Numbered from the stretch's first letter, positions 34,222 through 44,304 are shown. The stretch: 64,000 bases of DNA from Acidovorax sp. KKS102 (GCF_000302535.1 NC_018708.1:1364001-1428000), one strand, 5' to 3'. The notes: a model not told the origin generated them from the letters alone. Program-made: numbers and translations.

Positions 34222-34857
34222 TTACAGCCCCAGCGCTTGCAGGCTGCCCCGGCCCTCGCGCACCACCACCGGGTCGCCGCCGGTGCCCATGGGGGTCAGG
34301 TCCACCACCGTGGTGGGCTCCAGCGGGCAGGCCCCGGCATCCACGATGGCGTCCACCAGCTTTTCATAGCGCTTGCGGATTTCCTGCGGGTCGTTCAGGG
34401 GCTCGGTCTCGCCCGCTGGGATCAGCGTGGTGGCCAGCAGCGGGGCGCCGTGCAGCTCCAGCAACAGCTGCAGGCCCTTGCGGTCGGGCACCCGCAGGCC
34501 AATGGTCTTGCGCGAAGGGTGGCTCACGCGGCGGGGCACTTCCTTGGTGGCTTCGAGGATGAAGGTGTAGGGGCCCGGCGTGCCCAGCTTAAGCAGGCGG
34601 TACTGGCGGTTGTCCACCCGCGCATAGTTGGCCAGTTCCGACAGGTCGCGGCACAGCAGGGTGAGGTGGTGTTTTTCGTCCACTTGGCGGATGCGGCGCA
34701 GGCGGTCTACCGCGTCCTTGTCGTCCAGGTGGCAGACCAGCGCGTAGCTGGAGTCCGTGGGCACGGCCACGATGCCGCCCTTTTGCAGCAGCAGTGCGGC
34801 CTGCTTGAGCAGCCGGGGTTGCGGGTTGTCGGGATGGGCTTCGAAATACTGGGCCAT
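34222..34857 (-). CDS. YciO/Sua5 family, L-threonylcarbamoyladenylate synthase-like
   Basis: 211 residues. YrdC-like fold: GGIVAVPTDSSYALVCHLDD, LTLLCRDLSELANYA, PGPYTFILEAT, RKTIGLRVPD. Related to TsaC/Sua5, which makes threonylcarbamoyl-AMP for tRNA t6A; the YciO branch has weak or unclear activity. Runs right before the rnm-like gene on the same strand, as in many proteobacteria. Confidence 0.87.
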   Translation of the reverse strand: MAQYFEAHPDNPQPRLLKQAALLLQKGGIVAVPTDSSYALVCHLDDKDAVDRLRRIRQVDEKHHLTLLCRDLSELANYARVDNRQYRLLKLGTPGPYTFILEATKEVPRRVSHPSRKTIGLRVPDRKGLQLLLELHGAPLLATTLIPAGETEPLNDPQEIRKRYEKLVDAIVDAGACPLEPTTVVDLTPMGTGGDPVVVREGRGSLQALGL

Positions 34858-34954
34858 GGGGCGGGTTCTCAGTGATGCGTGGCGCTGAGTGTGGGGGCCT
34901 TGACGGGCCGCAGGTCGTCCAGGGGGCGGGTGGCGCGGCTGCGGCAGCGCGGGG

Positions 34955-35815
34955 TCATCGCAAAATCCGGTCGGACAGCAGTTCCCACACGGGGGTCAAC
35001 GCGCCGGGCAGCAAAGGGAGCGTGCCCAGGTCGGTATGCGATTCGTCGGGGCTGTGGAAGTCGCTGCCACGCGATGCGGCCAGGCCAAACTCCTGCGCCA
35101 TGTCGCCATAGGTCACGTACTCGGCCGCGCTGTGGCTCCCCGTGACGACCTCGACCGCCCGGCCACCGTGCTGCTTGAACTCGGAGAACAGTGCGAATTC
35201 TTCGTTGGCGCTGAACTTGTAGCGCGCGGGGTGGGCGATCACCGCCATGCCCCCCGCCTGCGTGATCCAGCGCACGGCGTCGCCCAGGCTGGCCCAGCGG
35301 TGGGGCACATAGCCGGGTTTGCCTTCGGTCAGGAACCTGCGAAACACCTCGGAGGTGTCTTTGCACACGCCGGTTTCGACCAGAAACCGCGCGAAGTGGG
35401 TGCGCGAGATGAGGGCCGGGTTGCCCACAAACTGCAACGCGCCTTCGTAGGCGCCCTTGATGCCCACGTGGGCCAGCTGGGCCGCCATCTCCTGCGCCCG
35501 TTCGCCGCGCCCGCCGCGTGTGGCGGCCAGGCCCTGGGCCAGCTGGGCGTCGTCGGGATCAAAGCCCAGGCCGACGATGTGGACGGTGGTGTCGGCAAAG
35601 GTGACCGAAATCTCGGTGCCGGTGAGGTACGCCATGCCCTGGGCCCGGGCAGCAGCGGCAGCGCGGTGCTGGCCGCCGATTTCGTCATGGTCCGTCAACG
35701 CCCACAGCTCGACCCCGTTGGCTTTGGCCCGCGCGGCCAGGTCTTCGGGCGTGAGGGTTCCGTCGGAAACGACGGAATGGCAGTGCAGGTCGGCGTTGAG
35801 GATGGAAGTCACCAA
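34955..35815 (-). CDS. rnm: PHP-domain 3',5'-nucleoside bisphosphate phosphatase / RNase AM
   Basis: 286 residues. Metal sites of the PHP fold: NADLHCHSVVSDGTL, WALTDHDE, VIAHPARY, RGSDFHSPDE. E. coli RNase AM (YciV/TrpH) removes 5' nucleotides and pAp. Gene order PHP-YciO supports this assignment. Confidence 0.87.
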   Translation of the reverse strand: MVTSILNADLHCHSVVSDGTLTPEDLAARAKANGVELWALTDHDEIGGQHRAAAAARAQGMAYLTGTEISVTFADTTVHIVGLGFDPDDAQLAQGLAATRGGRGERAQEMAAQLAHVGIKGAYEGALQFVGNPALISRTHFARFLVETGVCKDTSEVFRRFLTEGKPGYVPHRWASLGDAVRWITQAGGMAVIAHPARYKFSANEEFALFSEFKQHGGRAVEVVTGSHSAAEYVTYGDMAQEFGLAASRGSDFHSPDESHTDLGTLPLLPGALTPVWELLSDRILR

Positions 35816-36030
35816 CCCATTTTAGGCTTTGCGCCGCCAGCGTGCCGGGGGCGGGGCTGCCAGGCGCTGCAGCAGTGCTGGTACCGATGGGTATACGGGT
35901 TTGTACCGATGGGTCCGAGGCCTGTTGAAGCAACGGGCTGGCGTAGGCTTACGGCCGACATTGGATGTAATCGAATGTTTCATGGTGGTGAATGACCGAC
36001 CATGAAGAACGATCCACGAGGAAAAGAGCC

Positions 36031-37803
36031 ATGCAATTTGACAATATCCGCGTCTCCCGCAAGCTGTGGGGCGCCTTTCTGGGGCTCATGATTGCCATGT
36101 TGCTGCTGTCTGCGTTTGCGCAGAACCGCGGCAACTCGTCGATGTCGGCGGCCATGGACGCCGTGGTCGAGATCGAGGCCCGCATCTCGGCTGCCGTGCG
36201 CTGGCGGGGTGCCACCGAGACCGCCGTCACCATGGTCATGGGCGGCGCGGTGACCACCGATTCCGTGTTGGCTGAGCAATACGGTGCCAAGGTCAAGGAG
36301 ATCATTGGCAACATCAACAAGGTGCAGGAAGGCATCGTGGCGGCTGCCACCGCGCCCGAGGAAAAAGCCTCGCTCGACAAGGTGCTGGAGGCCCGCAAGG
36401 CCGTGCTGGCCGCCACCGCCAAGACCTGGGAGCTGAAGGGCGCGGGCGACGCTGTGGCCACCCAGCGCTATGCGGACGAAGAGTTCGCACCCCTGGTCAC
36501 CAAGTACCTCAAGGCGCAGGACGACTTTGTGACCACGCTCGAAAAGCGCCGCGACGTGATCCGCGCCGAAGCCACCCAGCGCCGCATTGAATACGCCATC
36601 ACCGGCATCATCAGCTCCATGGTGCTGATGGCAGTCGGCCTGTTCCTGGCCTGGAAGCTGGTGCGCTCCATCACCTTGCCGCTGAACGAAGCGGTCGAGA
36701 CCATTGATGCCATTGCAGCAGGCGATCTGACGCGCGAACTGCAATCCACCCGCAAGGACGAGTTCGGTCACATGCTGCGCTCGCTGTCGGCCATGTCGGC
36801 ACGGCTGCGCGGGGTGGTGAGCGAAGTGCGCCAGGGGGTGGACTCGGTTTCGTCGGCGTCGGTGGAGATTGCCAACGGCAACCACGACCTGTCGGCGCGC
36901 ACCGAACAGACCGCCTCCAACCTGGAAGAGACGGCAGCCAGCATGGAACAACTCACCGCCACCGTGAGCCAGTCGGCCGACACGGCCCGCCAGGCCAACC
37001 AGCTCGCTGGCACGGCCGCCCAAGCGGCAGCACGGGGCGGCGAAGTGGTGAGCCAAGTGGTCACCAGCATGCAGCAGATCACCGACAGCAGCCGCAAGAT
37101 CAGCGACATCATCGGCACCATCGACGGCATTGCTTTCCAGACCAACATCCTGGCGCTGAACGCTGCGGTGGAAGCCGCCCGTGCGGGCGAGCAAGGCCGA
37201 GGCTTTGCGGTGGTGGCCAGCGAAGTGCGCAGCCTGGCGCAGCGCAGCGCCGAGGCCGCCAAGGAGATCAAGACCCTGATCAGCGCCAGCGTGGAGAACG
37301 TGGAATCGGGCTCGGCCCAGGTGGCACAGGCCGGGCAAAGCATGGAAGAGATCGTTGCCAGCGTGCAGCGCGTGAGCGACCTGATCGGTGAGATCACCGC
37401 CTCGGCCACCGAGCAGCGGGACGGCATCGCGCAGGTCAACCAGGCGGTCACGCACCTGGACCAGATGACACAACAGAACGCGGCGCTGGTGGAAGAATCC
37501 ACGGCCGCAGCCGCCTCGATGCGCGACCAGGCGCAGCACCTGGCAGAGGTGGTGTCGGTGTTCAACGTGGGCGCGGTGGCGACCCGGGCGCCGGCAGCGG
37601 CGCCCCGCGCCGCAGCACCTGTCCCCGCACCACGGCCCGCCGTGGCCAAGGCAACGACCAGCGCGCCCCGCGTGGCATCGGCCGCTGCGCCGAAGGCCCC
37701 AGCGCCCGCCCCGGCGCGCCTGCCTGCAGCCAAGGCACCAGCCCCAGCGCCCGCAGCCAAGGCGGCGGCGCAGGGCGGCGATGATGATTGGGAGAGCTTC
37801 TAA
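36031..37803 (+). CDS. Methyl-accepting chemotaxis protein, Tsr type
   Basis: 590 residues from ATG 36031, with GAGGAAAAG upstream. TM1 (~14-33), four-helix-bundle periplasmic domain (~35-190, 4HB_MCP style), TM2 ([20 protein letters not shown]), HAMP, full cytoplasmic hairpin with the conserved tip, Ala/Pro-rich linker, and C-terminal DDWESF, matching the NWETF-type pentapeptide that tethers CheR/CheB. Upstream, GTACCGATGGGT occurs twice (35881-35892, 35903-35914). Confidence 0.93.
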   Translation: MQFDNIRVSRKLWGAFLGLMIAMLLLSAFAQNRGNSSMSAAMDAVVEIEARISAAVRWRGATETAVTMVMGGAVTTDSVLAEQYGAKVKEIIGNINKVQEGIVAAATAPEEKASLDKVLEARKAVLAATAKTWELKGAGDAVATQRYADEEFAPLVTKYLKAQDDFVTTLEKRRDVIRAEATQRRIEYAITGIISSMVLMAVGLFLAWKLVRSITLPLNEAVETIDAIAAGDLTRELQSTRKDEFGHMLRSLSAMSARLRGVVSEVRQGVDSVSSASVEIANGNHDLSARTEQTASNLEETAASMEQLTATVSQSADTARQANQLAGTAAQAAARGGEVVSQVVTSMQQITDSSRKISDIIGTIDGIAFQTNILALNAAVEAARAGEQGRGFAVVASEVRSLAQRSAEAAKEIKTLISASVENVESGSAQVAQAGQSMEEIVASVQRVSDLIGEITASATEQRDGIAQVNQAVTHLDQMTQQNAALVEESTAAAASMRDQAQHLAEVVSVFNVGAVATRAPAAAPRAAAPVPAPRPAVAKATTSAPRVASAAAPKAPAPAPARLPAAKAPAPAPAAKAAAQGGDDDWESF

Positions 37804-37807
37804 ATCG

Positions 37808-37852
37808 ATAGCTGCCAGCGCATGACCATCAAGTGCTGGCAGCTATTTTTTT
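37808..37852. terminator. Intrinsic terminator after the Tsr-type MCP
   Basis: Perfect 12-bp stem ATAGCTGCCAGC/GCTGGCAGCTAT with a 15-base loop and a T-tract; one of the recurring TAGCT-type terminators of this genome. Confidence 0.85.
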
Positions 37853-37930
37853 GGTCAGTATTCCGGCCGATTTGACAGCAAGGCAGCGTGAGCTGCCTTT
37901 TGTTTTGGTGCACCTTGAAAGGATTCTCCG

Positions 37931-38426
37931 ATGCCCCTGGTCAACATCCGCCTGGCGCGCCGCGACGTGCCCACCACAGCCGCCCACAAAGCCGCCTTGA
38001 TTGCCGGCGTGACCCAGCTCATGCAGCAGGTGCTGGACAAGCGGCCGGAAAGTGTCACCGTCATCATTGACGAGGTGGACCTGCAGAACCTGTTTGAGGC
38101 ATTTTCGGGGATCGCATTGGAGTGCAATCGGGATGAGTGGATGCTTCGGGTGCGCCGCATGGGCTCATGCCCATGCAAGCAGCCGGGGCGTCCAATCGCC
38201 CGATTTCACTCCAACCCTTCGGGCAAGTGCCTTGCCGGGCGGTCTGCGGCGTTGCGGCGCTTGCCAATAGCCGGGCTATTGGCGGCGCACCGCGCCTTGC
38301 ATCCCATCCCGGCAAGGTACTTGTGCGACCCCGAAAATGCCTCAAACAGGTTCTCGTAATTGGGGCCAAGGCGGCGAGCCAGTAACGGTGATCCGCCAGC
38401 GAAGCAGGGGGCCCATGCAGGCTTGA
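37931..38426 (+). pseudogene. 4-Oxalocrotonate tautomerase gene split by a small element
   Basis: Begins MPLVNIRLARRDV with catalytic Pro1 and AAGGA before the ATG. Normal family sequence runs to VIIDEVDLQ (CAG 38084-38086), then the 270-bp inverted-repeat element intervenes. Right after it, AAT at 38358 resumes NWGQGGEPVTVIRQRS...MQA to a TGA at 38424-38426. Joining the parts gives a ~74-residue protein of normal family form. The interrupted frame instead runs to 38359 with a foreign tail. Confidence 0.82.
38085..38354. mobile_element. 270-bp MITE-like element with 26-bp perfect terminal inverted repeats
   Basis: Ends 38085-38110 and 38329-38354 are exact reverse complements (AGAACCTGTTTGAGGC... 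inward), extendable by five bases with one gap. Inside are hairpins, including GCCAATAGCC-G-GGCTATTGGC. No transposase is encoded. It interrupts a tautomerase gene, proving insertion. No clear target duplication could be fixed. Likely moved by a transposase elsewhere in the genome. Confidence 0.78.
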
Positions 38427-38437
38427 GCCGTGGCGCG

Positions 38438-40162
38438 CTAGACCTGCGCACCTTCGACCAAAAACTGCACCTTGCGCTCGCCCTTCCACTCGTTCACATC
38501 CAGGCGGAAGGCCAGCAGCACCCGGGCGGGCAGCTGCTCGGTGTGACCGAACCAGATGGCGTCCACGGGGTTGCCCTGGTGGATGAGCTTGAGCGACAGG
38601 TGGTTCTTGGCCTCGCCCACCAGGCGCTGGCTCACGATCTGCACCTCTTCGCTGAAGGTGGGCGGCGCAAAGCCCTGGCCCCAGACCTCGCGGTGCAGGG
38701 TGTCGACGATGTCGGCGCGGCAGTATTCAGGGGCCAGCGGGCCGTCGGTCTCGATGCGGCGGGTGAGGGTGGCGGCGTCCAGCCATTCCTGCGCCACCTG
38801 GGCAAAAGCCTGCTCGAACACGTCGAACGATACCTCGGCCACGGTGCAGCCCGCCGCCATGGCGTGGCCGCCAAACTTCAGGATCACGCCCGGGTGGCGC
38901 TTGGACACCAGGTCGAGTGCGTCGCGCAGGTGAAAGCCGGGGATGGAGCGGCCCGAGCCTTTGAGCTCGTGCTCCTTGCCCGGCGCGCTGCTGGCTGCAA
39001 ACACGAAGGTGGGGCGGTGCAGCTTGTCCTTGATGCGGCTGGCCACGATGCCGACCACGCCTTCGTGAAAGTCGGGGTCGAACACGCTGATGGCCGGCGG
39101 GGGCTCCTCGCTCTCGTCAAACAGGCTCTCGGCCATCAGCATGGCCTGCTCGCGCATGCCGCTTTCGATGTCGCGGCGCTCGCGGTTGATACCGTCCAGC
39201 GTGGCGGCCAGTTCAGCTGCGCGGCCCGCGTCGTCGGTCAGCAGGCATTCGATGCCCAGCGTCATGTCCGCCAGGCGGCCCGCAGCGTTGATGCGTGGGC
39301 CCAGGGCAAAGCCAAAGTCGAAGGTGGTGGCCACTGGCGCCTTGCGGCCGGCGGCATGGAACAGTGCGGCGATGCCTGCGGGCATCTGCCCCGCGCGGAT
39401 GCGCTTGAGGCCCTGGGCGACCAGGCGGCGGTTGTTGGCGTCGAGCTTGACCACGTCGGCCACTGTGCCCAGCGCCACCAGGGTGAGCAAGGGGTCGAGC
39501 TTGGGCTGGGTGGCGGCGTCAAACACGCCACGCGCACGCAGTTCAGCGCGCAGCGCCAGCAGCACATAAAACATCACGCCCACACCGGCCATGGACTTGC
39601 TCTCGAACGGGCAGCCGGGCTGGTTGGGGTTGACGATGGCGTCGGCAGCGGGCAGTTCGGGGCCGGGCAGGTGGTGGTCGGTCACCAGCACCTGCAGGCC
39701 CAGCGCCTTGGCTTCGGCCACGCCGTCCACGCTGGCGATGCCGTTGTCCACGGTGATGAGCATGTCGGCCCCGCGCTCCGCCACTCGGCGGGCGATGGAC
39801 GCGGTCAGGCCATAGCCGTCGGTCACGCGGTCGGGCACCAGGTAGTCCACATTTTGGGCGCCCAGCAGCCGCAGGCCGCGCACGCCCACGGCGCAGGCGG
39901 TGGCGCCGTCGCAGTCGTAGTCGGCCACGATGATGAGCCGTTGGTTCTGCGCCATGGCATCGGCCAGCAGGCGGGCGGCCGCGTCAATGCCCTTCAAGCC
40001 CTGGTCGCCACTGGGCGGCAGCAGGCGGCCCAGGCCATCGTCCAGCTCGTCCTTGGCCTGCACACCGCGCGCGGCGTACAGGCGTGCCAGCAGCGGGTGC
40101 ACGCCGGCCTGCTCCAGCGCCCAGGCGGCGCGGGGTGGAATGTCCCTTGCTATTATTTTCAT
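38438..40162 (-). CDS. recJ: Single-stranded-DNA exonuclease RecJ
   Basis: 574 residues from ATG 40162, overlapping the upstream stop (ATGA). DHH motifs: IIVADYDCDGATAC, LITVDNGIAS, VLVTDHHLPGPELP, and DHHA1 domain with KFGGHAMAAGCTV. A 5'-to-3' ssDNA exonuclease in recombination and mismatch repair. Length and motifs are normal. Confidence 0.95.
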   Translation of the reverse strand: MKIIARDIPPRAAWALEQAGVHPLLARLYAARGVQAKDELDDGLGRLLPPSGDQGLKGIDAAARLLADAMAQNQRLIIVADYDCDGATACAVGVRGLRLLGAQNVDYLVPDRVTDGYGLTASIARRVAERGADMLITVDNGIASVDGVAEAKALGLQVLVTDHHLPGPELPAADAIVNPNQPGCPFESKSMAGVGVMFYVLLALRAELRARGVFDAATQPKLDPLLTLVALGTVADVVKLDANNRRLVAQGLKRIRAGQMPAGIAALFHAAGRKAPVATTFDFGFALGPRINAAGRLADMTLGIECLLTDDAGRAAELAATLDGINRERRDIESGMREQAMLMAESLFDESEEPPPAISVFDPDFHEGVVGIVASRIKDKLHRPTFVFAASSAPGKEHELKGSGRSIPGFHLRDALDLVSKRHPGVILKFGGHAMAAGCTVAEVSFDVFEQAFAQVAQEWLDAATLTRRIETDGPLAPEYCRADIVDTLHREVWGQGFAPPTFSEEVQIVSQRLVGEAKNHLSLKLIHQGNPVDAIWFGHTEQLPARVLLAFRLDVNEWKGERKVQFLVEGAQV

Positions 40163-41121
40163 AGCTGCACCAGCATGTTCGACCAGCGCATGGGGCGAAA
40201 AAGACCTTGAAACCGCTGCACAAGGCTGCGCGGAGCGGTGTGGAAGCCCTGCGCACTGCGTTCGCCGCACAGGGTCAGCTGCACGGGCGAGCCGCTTTCA
40301 GCCTGGCGCAGCAGGTCGGCCACGGGGCCGGCGTCCAGCGCGGCCCAGGCACTGGCCCAGGCGCGCCAGTCGTCGCGCAAGGCGGCGTCCCGCAGAGTGG
40401 TGGGCATGTGGGGCGGTGGGGTGGATGGGGTGGCGGGCGGTGGACCAGCCAGTGCGCCCGTGCCGTGCACCCAGAACGAGTTGACGACCGGCAGCCCCTG
40501 CGCAGAGCGCTCCTCGTTGAAGGCGTGGGTGTACAGCAGCATCTGCATTTCGCTGTGCAGGCGGTGCAGGGTGCGGGCCTGTTTGGCATCGGGCATCCAG
40601 GCGCGCACGTCGCGCAGCAGCACACGCTCCAGCGACGCGGTGGCCAGGTCGGCAAACAGCGGCCCGCTGGCCAGCCAGCGCGTGGGCTGGTCGTAGTGCA
40701 GGGTGATGCCGTCCTCGGCAAACCAGGGCGCCACGATGGCCAGCAGCGCGCGGGATGCAGCTTCATCCAGGCCCAGTTGCGCCGGGTCGCGCAGCGTGAC
40801 GTGGTCGGTGCTGACCTGCCACTGGCAGGGGGTGACGAAGGCCCAGGCCTCGCCGTGGGTGGTCAGACCTTGCTGGTGGCAGTGCCAGGCCGCCCAGGGG
40901 ATGCGGCCGTCTTGTGCGGGCAGGCCCAGGGCGCGGGCGAGGGCGCGTTCATGGGGGGCTGAGAAGCTGGTTTCTTCGCCGGTGTCGCTGTGCTCGGGGA
41001 GGGGGCTGAGCCGGGCCAGCAGCCGGTCCAGGTGGGGCAGGGCCAGGCCCTGTTGGGCTTGCTGGCATCCCGGCGAGGCGCTGGCGGCGTAGGGAATGAG
41101 CAAATGGGTGGTGTCCGACAT
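40159..41121 (-). CDS. Conserved protein, annotated in relatives as phosphoglycerate mutase-like
   Basis: 320 residues, MSDTTHLLIPYAASASPGCQ. Contains WQVSTDHVTLRDPAQLGLDE, LHRLHSEMQMLLYTHAFNEE and PVVNSFWVHGTGAL, features of a betaproteobacterial family often labelled 2,3-bisphosphoglycerate-independent phosphoglycerate mutase-like; I see no complete catalytic set, so the function is uncertain. Overlaps recJ by four bases, suggesting joint expression. Confidence 0.65.
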   Translation of the reverse strand: MSDTTHLLIPYAASASPGCQQAQQGLALPHLDRLLARLSPLPEHSDTGEETSFSAPHERALARALGLPAQDGRIPWAAWHCHQQGLTTHGEAWAFVTPCQWQVSTDHVTLRDPAQLGLDEAASRALLAIVAPWFAEDGITLHYDQPTRWLASGPLFADLATASLERVLLRDVRAWMPDAKQARTLHRLHSEMQMLLYTHAFNEERSAQGLPVVNSFWVHGTGALAGPPPATPSTPPPHMPTTLRDAALRDDWRAWASAWAALDAGPVADLLRQAESGSPVQLTLCGERSAQGFHTAPRSLVQRFQGLFRPMRWSNMLVQL

Positions 41122-41185
41122 GCCTCTATTGTCCGGGATGCCACAATCGCCGGTTTACTGAATTCACTCTACGGCGAGTATCCCC

Positions 41186-43006
41186 ATGCGGCTGTTGCAC
41201 TACCTCGAGATTGAGAACTTCAAGCGCTTCGGTGGCAAACAGCGCATTGAGTTAGACCATCCGGCGGTACTCATCGGACCCAACAATTGTGGCAAGACCA
41301 GTGCGATTCAGGCTCTAGCACTTTGGTCCCAAGCTGTACGTACTTGGTATGACGTGCGCAAAGACTCCACTGCCAAAGAGCGTACGGCTACGGCGCTCAA
41401 TCGGCTGAACATCGTGGCTGTGCCTGTGCAGCGCGCTAGGTTTTTCTGGCACAACACCCAGGTTCGAACTGGCAACAAGGACATTTATCTGGTTATCACC
41501 GTGGGTGTCGAGTTCCAGGGAAAAGTCGTAGCGCTGTCGATGCGTTTTCGCAATCAGGGCGACGAACTGGTTTACTGCCATCCCGACCCGGCAGTTGCGG
41601 GTGACCTGCCGTTGATGAAACATGCTGCCGCGCTTCGGGTGGAGCTGCTGTACCCGATGTCAGGTTTAGAAACTGAAGAGCCTTTGTTGCAGCCCGGACG
41701 AATTGACGTTTTGCTGGGGCAGGGGCAGACGGCGCAGGTGCTTCGAAATCTGTGCCTGATAGTGCACCGATCTTCCAAGGATGACTGGCATCGGGTCGCT
41801 TCCTTGATGCAGCGGTTATTCAACGTCGCGTTGTCTGACCCACAAGAAACCACTCGTGGAAGCGTGGAGTTGCAGTATCGCCAGCCAGGAGTGAAAGAGG
41901 CGTTGGACGTGTCCTCAGCAGGGCGAGGCTTCCAGCAGATGCTTCTAATTTTCGCGTATCTGTATTCGCACAAGGGCAGCGTTCTATTGGTGGACGAGCC
42001 CGACGCGCATCTGGAAATATTGCGTCAGAAGCAAGTGTACGTATTGCTCCGGGATATAGCCAGCGAGAATGGATCGCAGGTGGTGGTGGTGACGCACTCT
42101 GAGGTCATCCTCGACGAGGCGTTGGATATCAATCTGACTTTGCTTTTGGATGGGCGAGCCGATGATCTGGCCCGAAAGCAGGATATTCGCAACAGCCTCA
42201 AGCACTTCGGTGCCGAGCACTATGTAAAGGCGCGCGAGCGTGGATATGTGTTGTACGTTGAGGGCGGCACCGATGTGGATATGTTGCGCGCCCTCGCTGA
42301 GCGGCTGGATCACCCGATTGCTCGGCAGTGGGATGAACGGATTAATTCCTTCTATGTGCAAAACAATTACCCGGATAGAAACCTCGAAGCCGAGTTGGAG
42401 CGAGTGGAGGGGGGATTTGGTGTAACGCCCCAGCAGCACTTCAATGGATTGCGAAATCTCTTGCCGGAATTGCGAGGCCTTGCCATCTTGGACAACGATG
42501 GTCGGGAAAAGCAGAACGTGCTTGATGGGCCGCTAAAGATCGTCTATTGGAAGCGGTACGAGGCTGAAAACTACTTCATCACTCCGGATCTGCTTCGAAG
42601 GTATGCCGTGAGTCACTATCCAGCAGATGATCTCTTTGCTCAGCAGACACTGACTGCGATTGACGAAGTGCTAGATGCCTTGGTATTGGAGCAGGTCTTT
42701 GATGGCGCGCAAGCTGACTTCGATGTTTGGCGCCAGGCGGGCACGGAGGCGTCAAGAGTGCTTTGGGAGGCCAAAACCGAGCGGCGTAAATTGAGCACAT
42801 TCGCTGAGGAATTTTTTCGTGAGTTGGCGGCGCGATTAGGCGGAGGGCTGCTTTTGCGAAAAGGCGAACTGCATCGGCTAGTCGCATTCGTGCCTCCGGC
42901 AGCAATTCCTGCCGAGGTCAAGGAAAAACTTGATCGATTGGCAGAGGTCTTCCCGACACAGGTCAATGCCGAAGGCATGGATCAGGTGGATGCGCCACCT
43001 GCATGA
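41186..43006 (+). CDS. OLD-like ATPase with toprim-type domain, possible anti-phage protein
   Basis: 606 residues. N-terminal ABC/SMC-type ATPase: YLEIENFKRFGG, Walker A LIGPNNCGKTSAIQ, signature-like DVSSAGRGFQQMLLI, Walker B SVLLVDEPDAHLE, H-loop VVVVTHSEVIL. C-terminal half has toprim-like marks: VLYVEGGTDVDMLRALAERL (Glu) and LAILDND (Asp pair), then IVYWKRYEAENYFI. This is the layout of OLD-family nucleases (also GajA or fused PARIS-like AriA-AriB). The gene is visibly AT-richer than both neighbours, suggesting transfer. Confidence 0.72.
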   Translation: MRLLHYLEIENFKRFGGKQRIELDHPAVLIGPNNCGKTSAIQALALWSQAVRTWYDVRKDSTAKERTATALNRLNIVAVPVQRARFFWHNTQVRTGNKDIYLVITVGVEFQGKVVALSMRFRNQGDELVYCHPDPAVAGDLPLMKHAAALRVELLYPMSGLETEEPLLQPGRIDVLLGQGQTAQVLRNLCLIVHRSSKDDWHRVASLMQRLFNVALSDPQETTRGSVELQYRQPGVKEALDVSSAGRGFQQMLLIFAYLYSHKGSVLLVDEPDAHLEILRQKQVYVLLRDIASENGSQVVVVTHSEVILDEALDINLTLLLDGRADDLARKQDIRNSLKHFGAEHYVKARERGYVLYVEGGTDVDMLRALAERLDHPIARQWDERINSFYVQNNYPDRNLEAELERVEGGFGVTPQQHFNGLRNLLPELRGLAILDNDGREKQNVLDGPLKIVYWKRYEAENYFITPDLLRRYAVSHYPADDLFAQQTLTAIDEVLDALVLEQVFDGAQADFDVWRQAGTEASRVLWEAKTERRKLSTFAEEFFRELAARLGGGLLLRKGELHRLVAFVPPAAIPAEVKEKLDRLAEVFPTQVNAEGMDQVDAPPA

Positions 43007-43046
43007 TGAATGCGAAAAACCCAGTTTCACGGAGTCTCGATAACTA

Positions 43047-44300
43047 ATGAAAATCCCCTACGAACTGGCCCTGGGCTGGCGCTACACCCGCGCGGGCCGC
43101 GCCACGCGGCGCAATGGCTTCATCTCGTTCATCTCGGGCGTGTCCATGCTGGGCATCGCGCTGGGGGTGGCGGCGCTGATCATCGTGCTGTCGGTGATGA
43201 ACGGCTTTCAGAAAGACGTGCGCGACCGCATGCTGAGCGTGGTCTCGCACATCGAGATCTTTGCGCCCCTGGGGGCCGCATTGCCCGACCCGGCGCTGAC
43301 CCTGGCCGAGGCCAAGAAGAACCCGAACGTGATCGGTGCCGCTCCTTTTGTGGCGGCCCAGGCCCTGCTGGCGCGCGGCGAAGACATGAAAGGCGCACTG
43401 GTACGCGGCATCGACCCGGCCCTGGAGGGCGCGGTGACCGACCTGGCCGCCACCAACGAGAAGACGCTGAACCTGCTGGTGCCCGGCGAGTTCCGCGTGG
43501 TGCTGGGGGGCGAGCTGGCCCGCGCCCTGGGCGTGCGGGTGGGCGACCCGGTGACGCTGATTGCGCCCGCCGGCCAGGTGACGCCCGCAGGCGTGGTGCC
43601 GCGCCTCAAGCAGATGACGGTGGCGGGCACGTTTGACTCGGGCCACTACGAATACGACTCGGCCCTGGTGCTGCTGCACCATGAGGACGCGCAGCGCATC
43701 TTCCGCCTGGAAGGCCCCACGGGCGTGCGCCTGAAGCTCAAGGACCTGCACCAGGCCCGCGAAGTGGCGCAGCAGCTGGCGCAGTCCCTGAGCGGTCAGC
43801 TGCTGATTCGCGACTGGACGCAGCAGAACCGCACCTGGTTCGCCGCAGTGCAGCTCGAAAAGCGCATGATGTTCATCATCCTCACGCTCATCGTGGCCGT
43901 GGCGGCGTTCAACCTGGTCTCCACCCTGGTGATGACGGTGACCGACAAGCGCGCCGACATCGCCATCCTGCGCACGCTGGGCGCCAGCCCCCAGAGCATC
44001 ATGGGCATCTTTGTGGTGCAGGGCGCGATGGTGGGCGTGATCGGCACGCTGGTGGGCCTGCTGCTGGGCCTTGGCATCGCCTTCAACATCGACGTGATCG
44101 TGCCGGCCATCGAGCGCGCACTGAACGCGAGCTTTTTGCCCAAGGACATCTACCTCATCAGCAAGATGCCCAGCGAGCCGCAGAGCAGCGACATCGTGCC
44201 CATTGCGGTCATCTCGCTGGTGCTGGCCTTTGTGGCCACCCTGTACCCCAGCTGGCGCGCCAGCCGTGTGAATCCTGCCGAGGCGCTGCGTTATGAATGA
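43047..44300 (+). CDS. lolC: Lipoprotein-releasing system membrane protein LolC/LolE
   Basis: 417 residues. N-terminal cytoplasmic/TM1 segment with [32 protein letters not shown], periplasmic domain (~50-270), three C-terminal TM segments and the closing [15 protein letters not shown] typical of MacB/FtsX-fold transporters. Works with LolD to extract lipoproteins from the inner membrane for LolA. GGAG precedes the start. Confidence 0.93.
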   Translation: MKIPYELALGWRYTRAGRATRRNGFISFISGVSMLGIALGVAALIIVLSVMNGFQKDVRDRMLSVVSHIEIFAPLGAALPDPALTLAEAKKNPNVIGAAPFVAAQALLARGEDMKGALVRGIDPALEGAVTDLAATNEKTLNLLVPGEFRVVLGGELARALGVRVGDPVTLIAPAGQVTPAGVVPRLKQMTVAGTFDSGHYEYDSALVLLHHEDAQRIFRLEGPTGVRLKLKDLHQAREVAQQLAQSLSGQLLIRDWTQQNRTWFAAVQLEKRMMFIILTLIVAVAAFNLVSTLVMTVTDKRADIAILRTLGASPQSIMGIFVVQGAMVGVIGTLVGLLLGLGIAFNIDVIVPAIERALNASFLPKDIYLISKMPSEPQSSDIVPIAVISLVLAFVATLYPSWRASRVNPAEALRYE

Positions 44301-44304
44301 TGAG

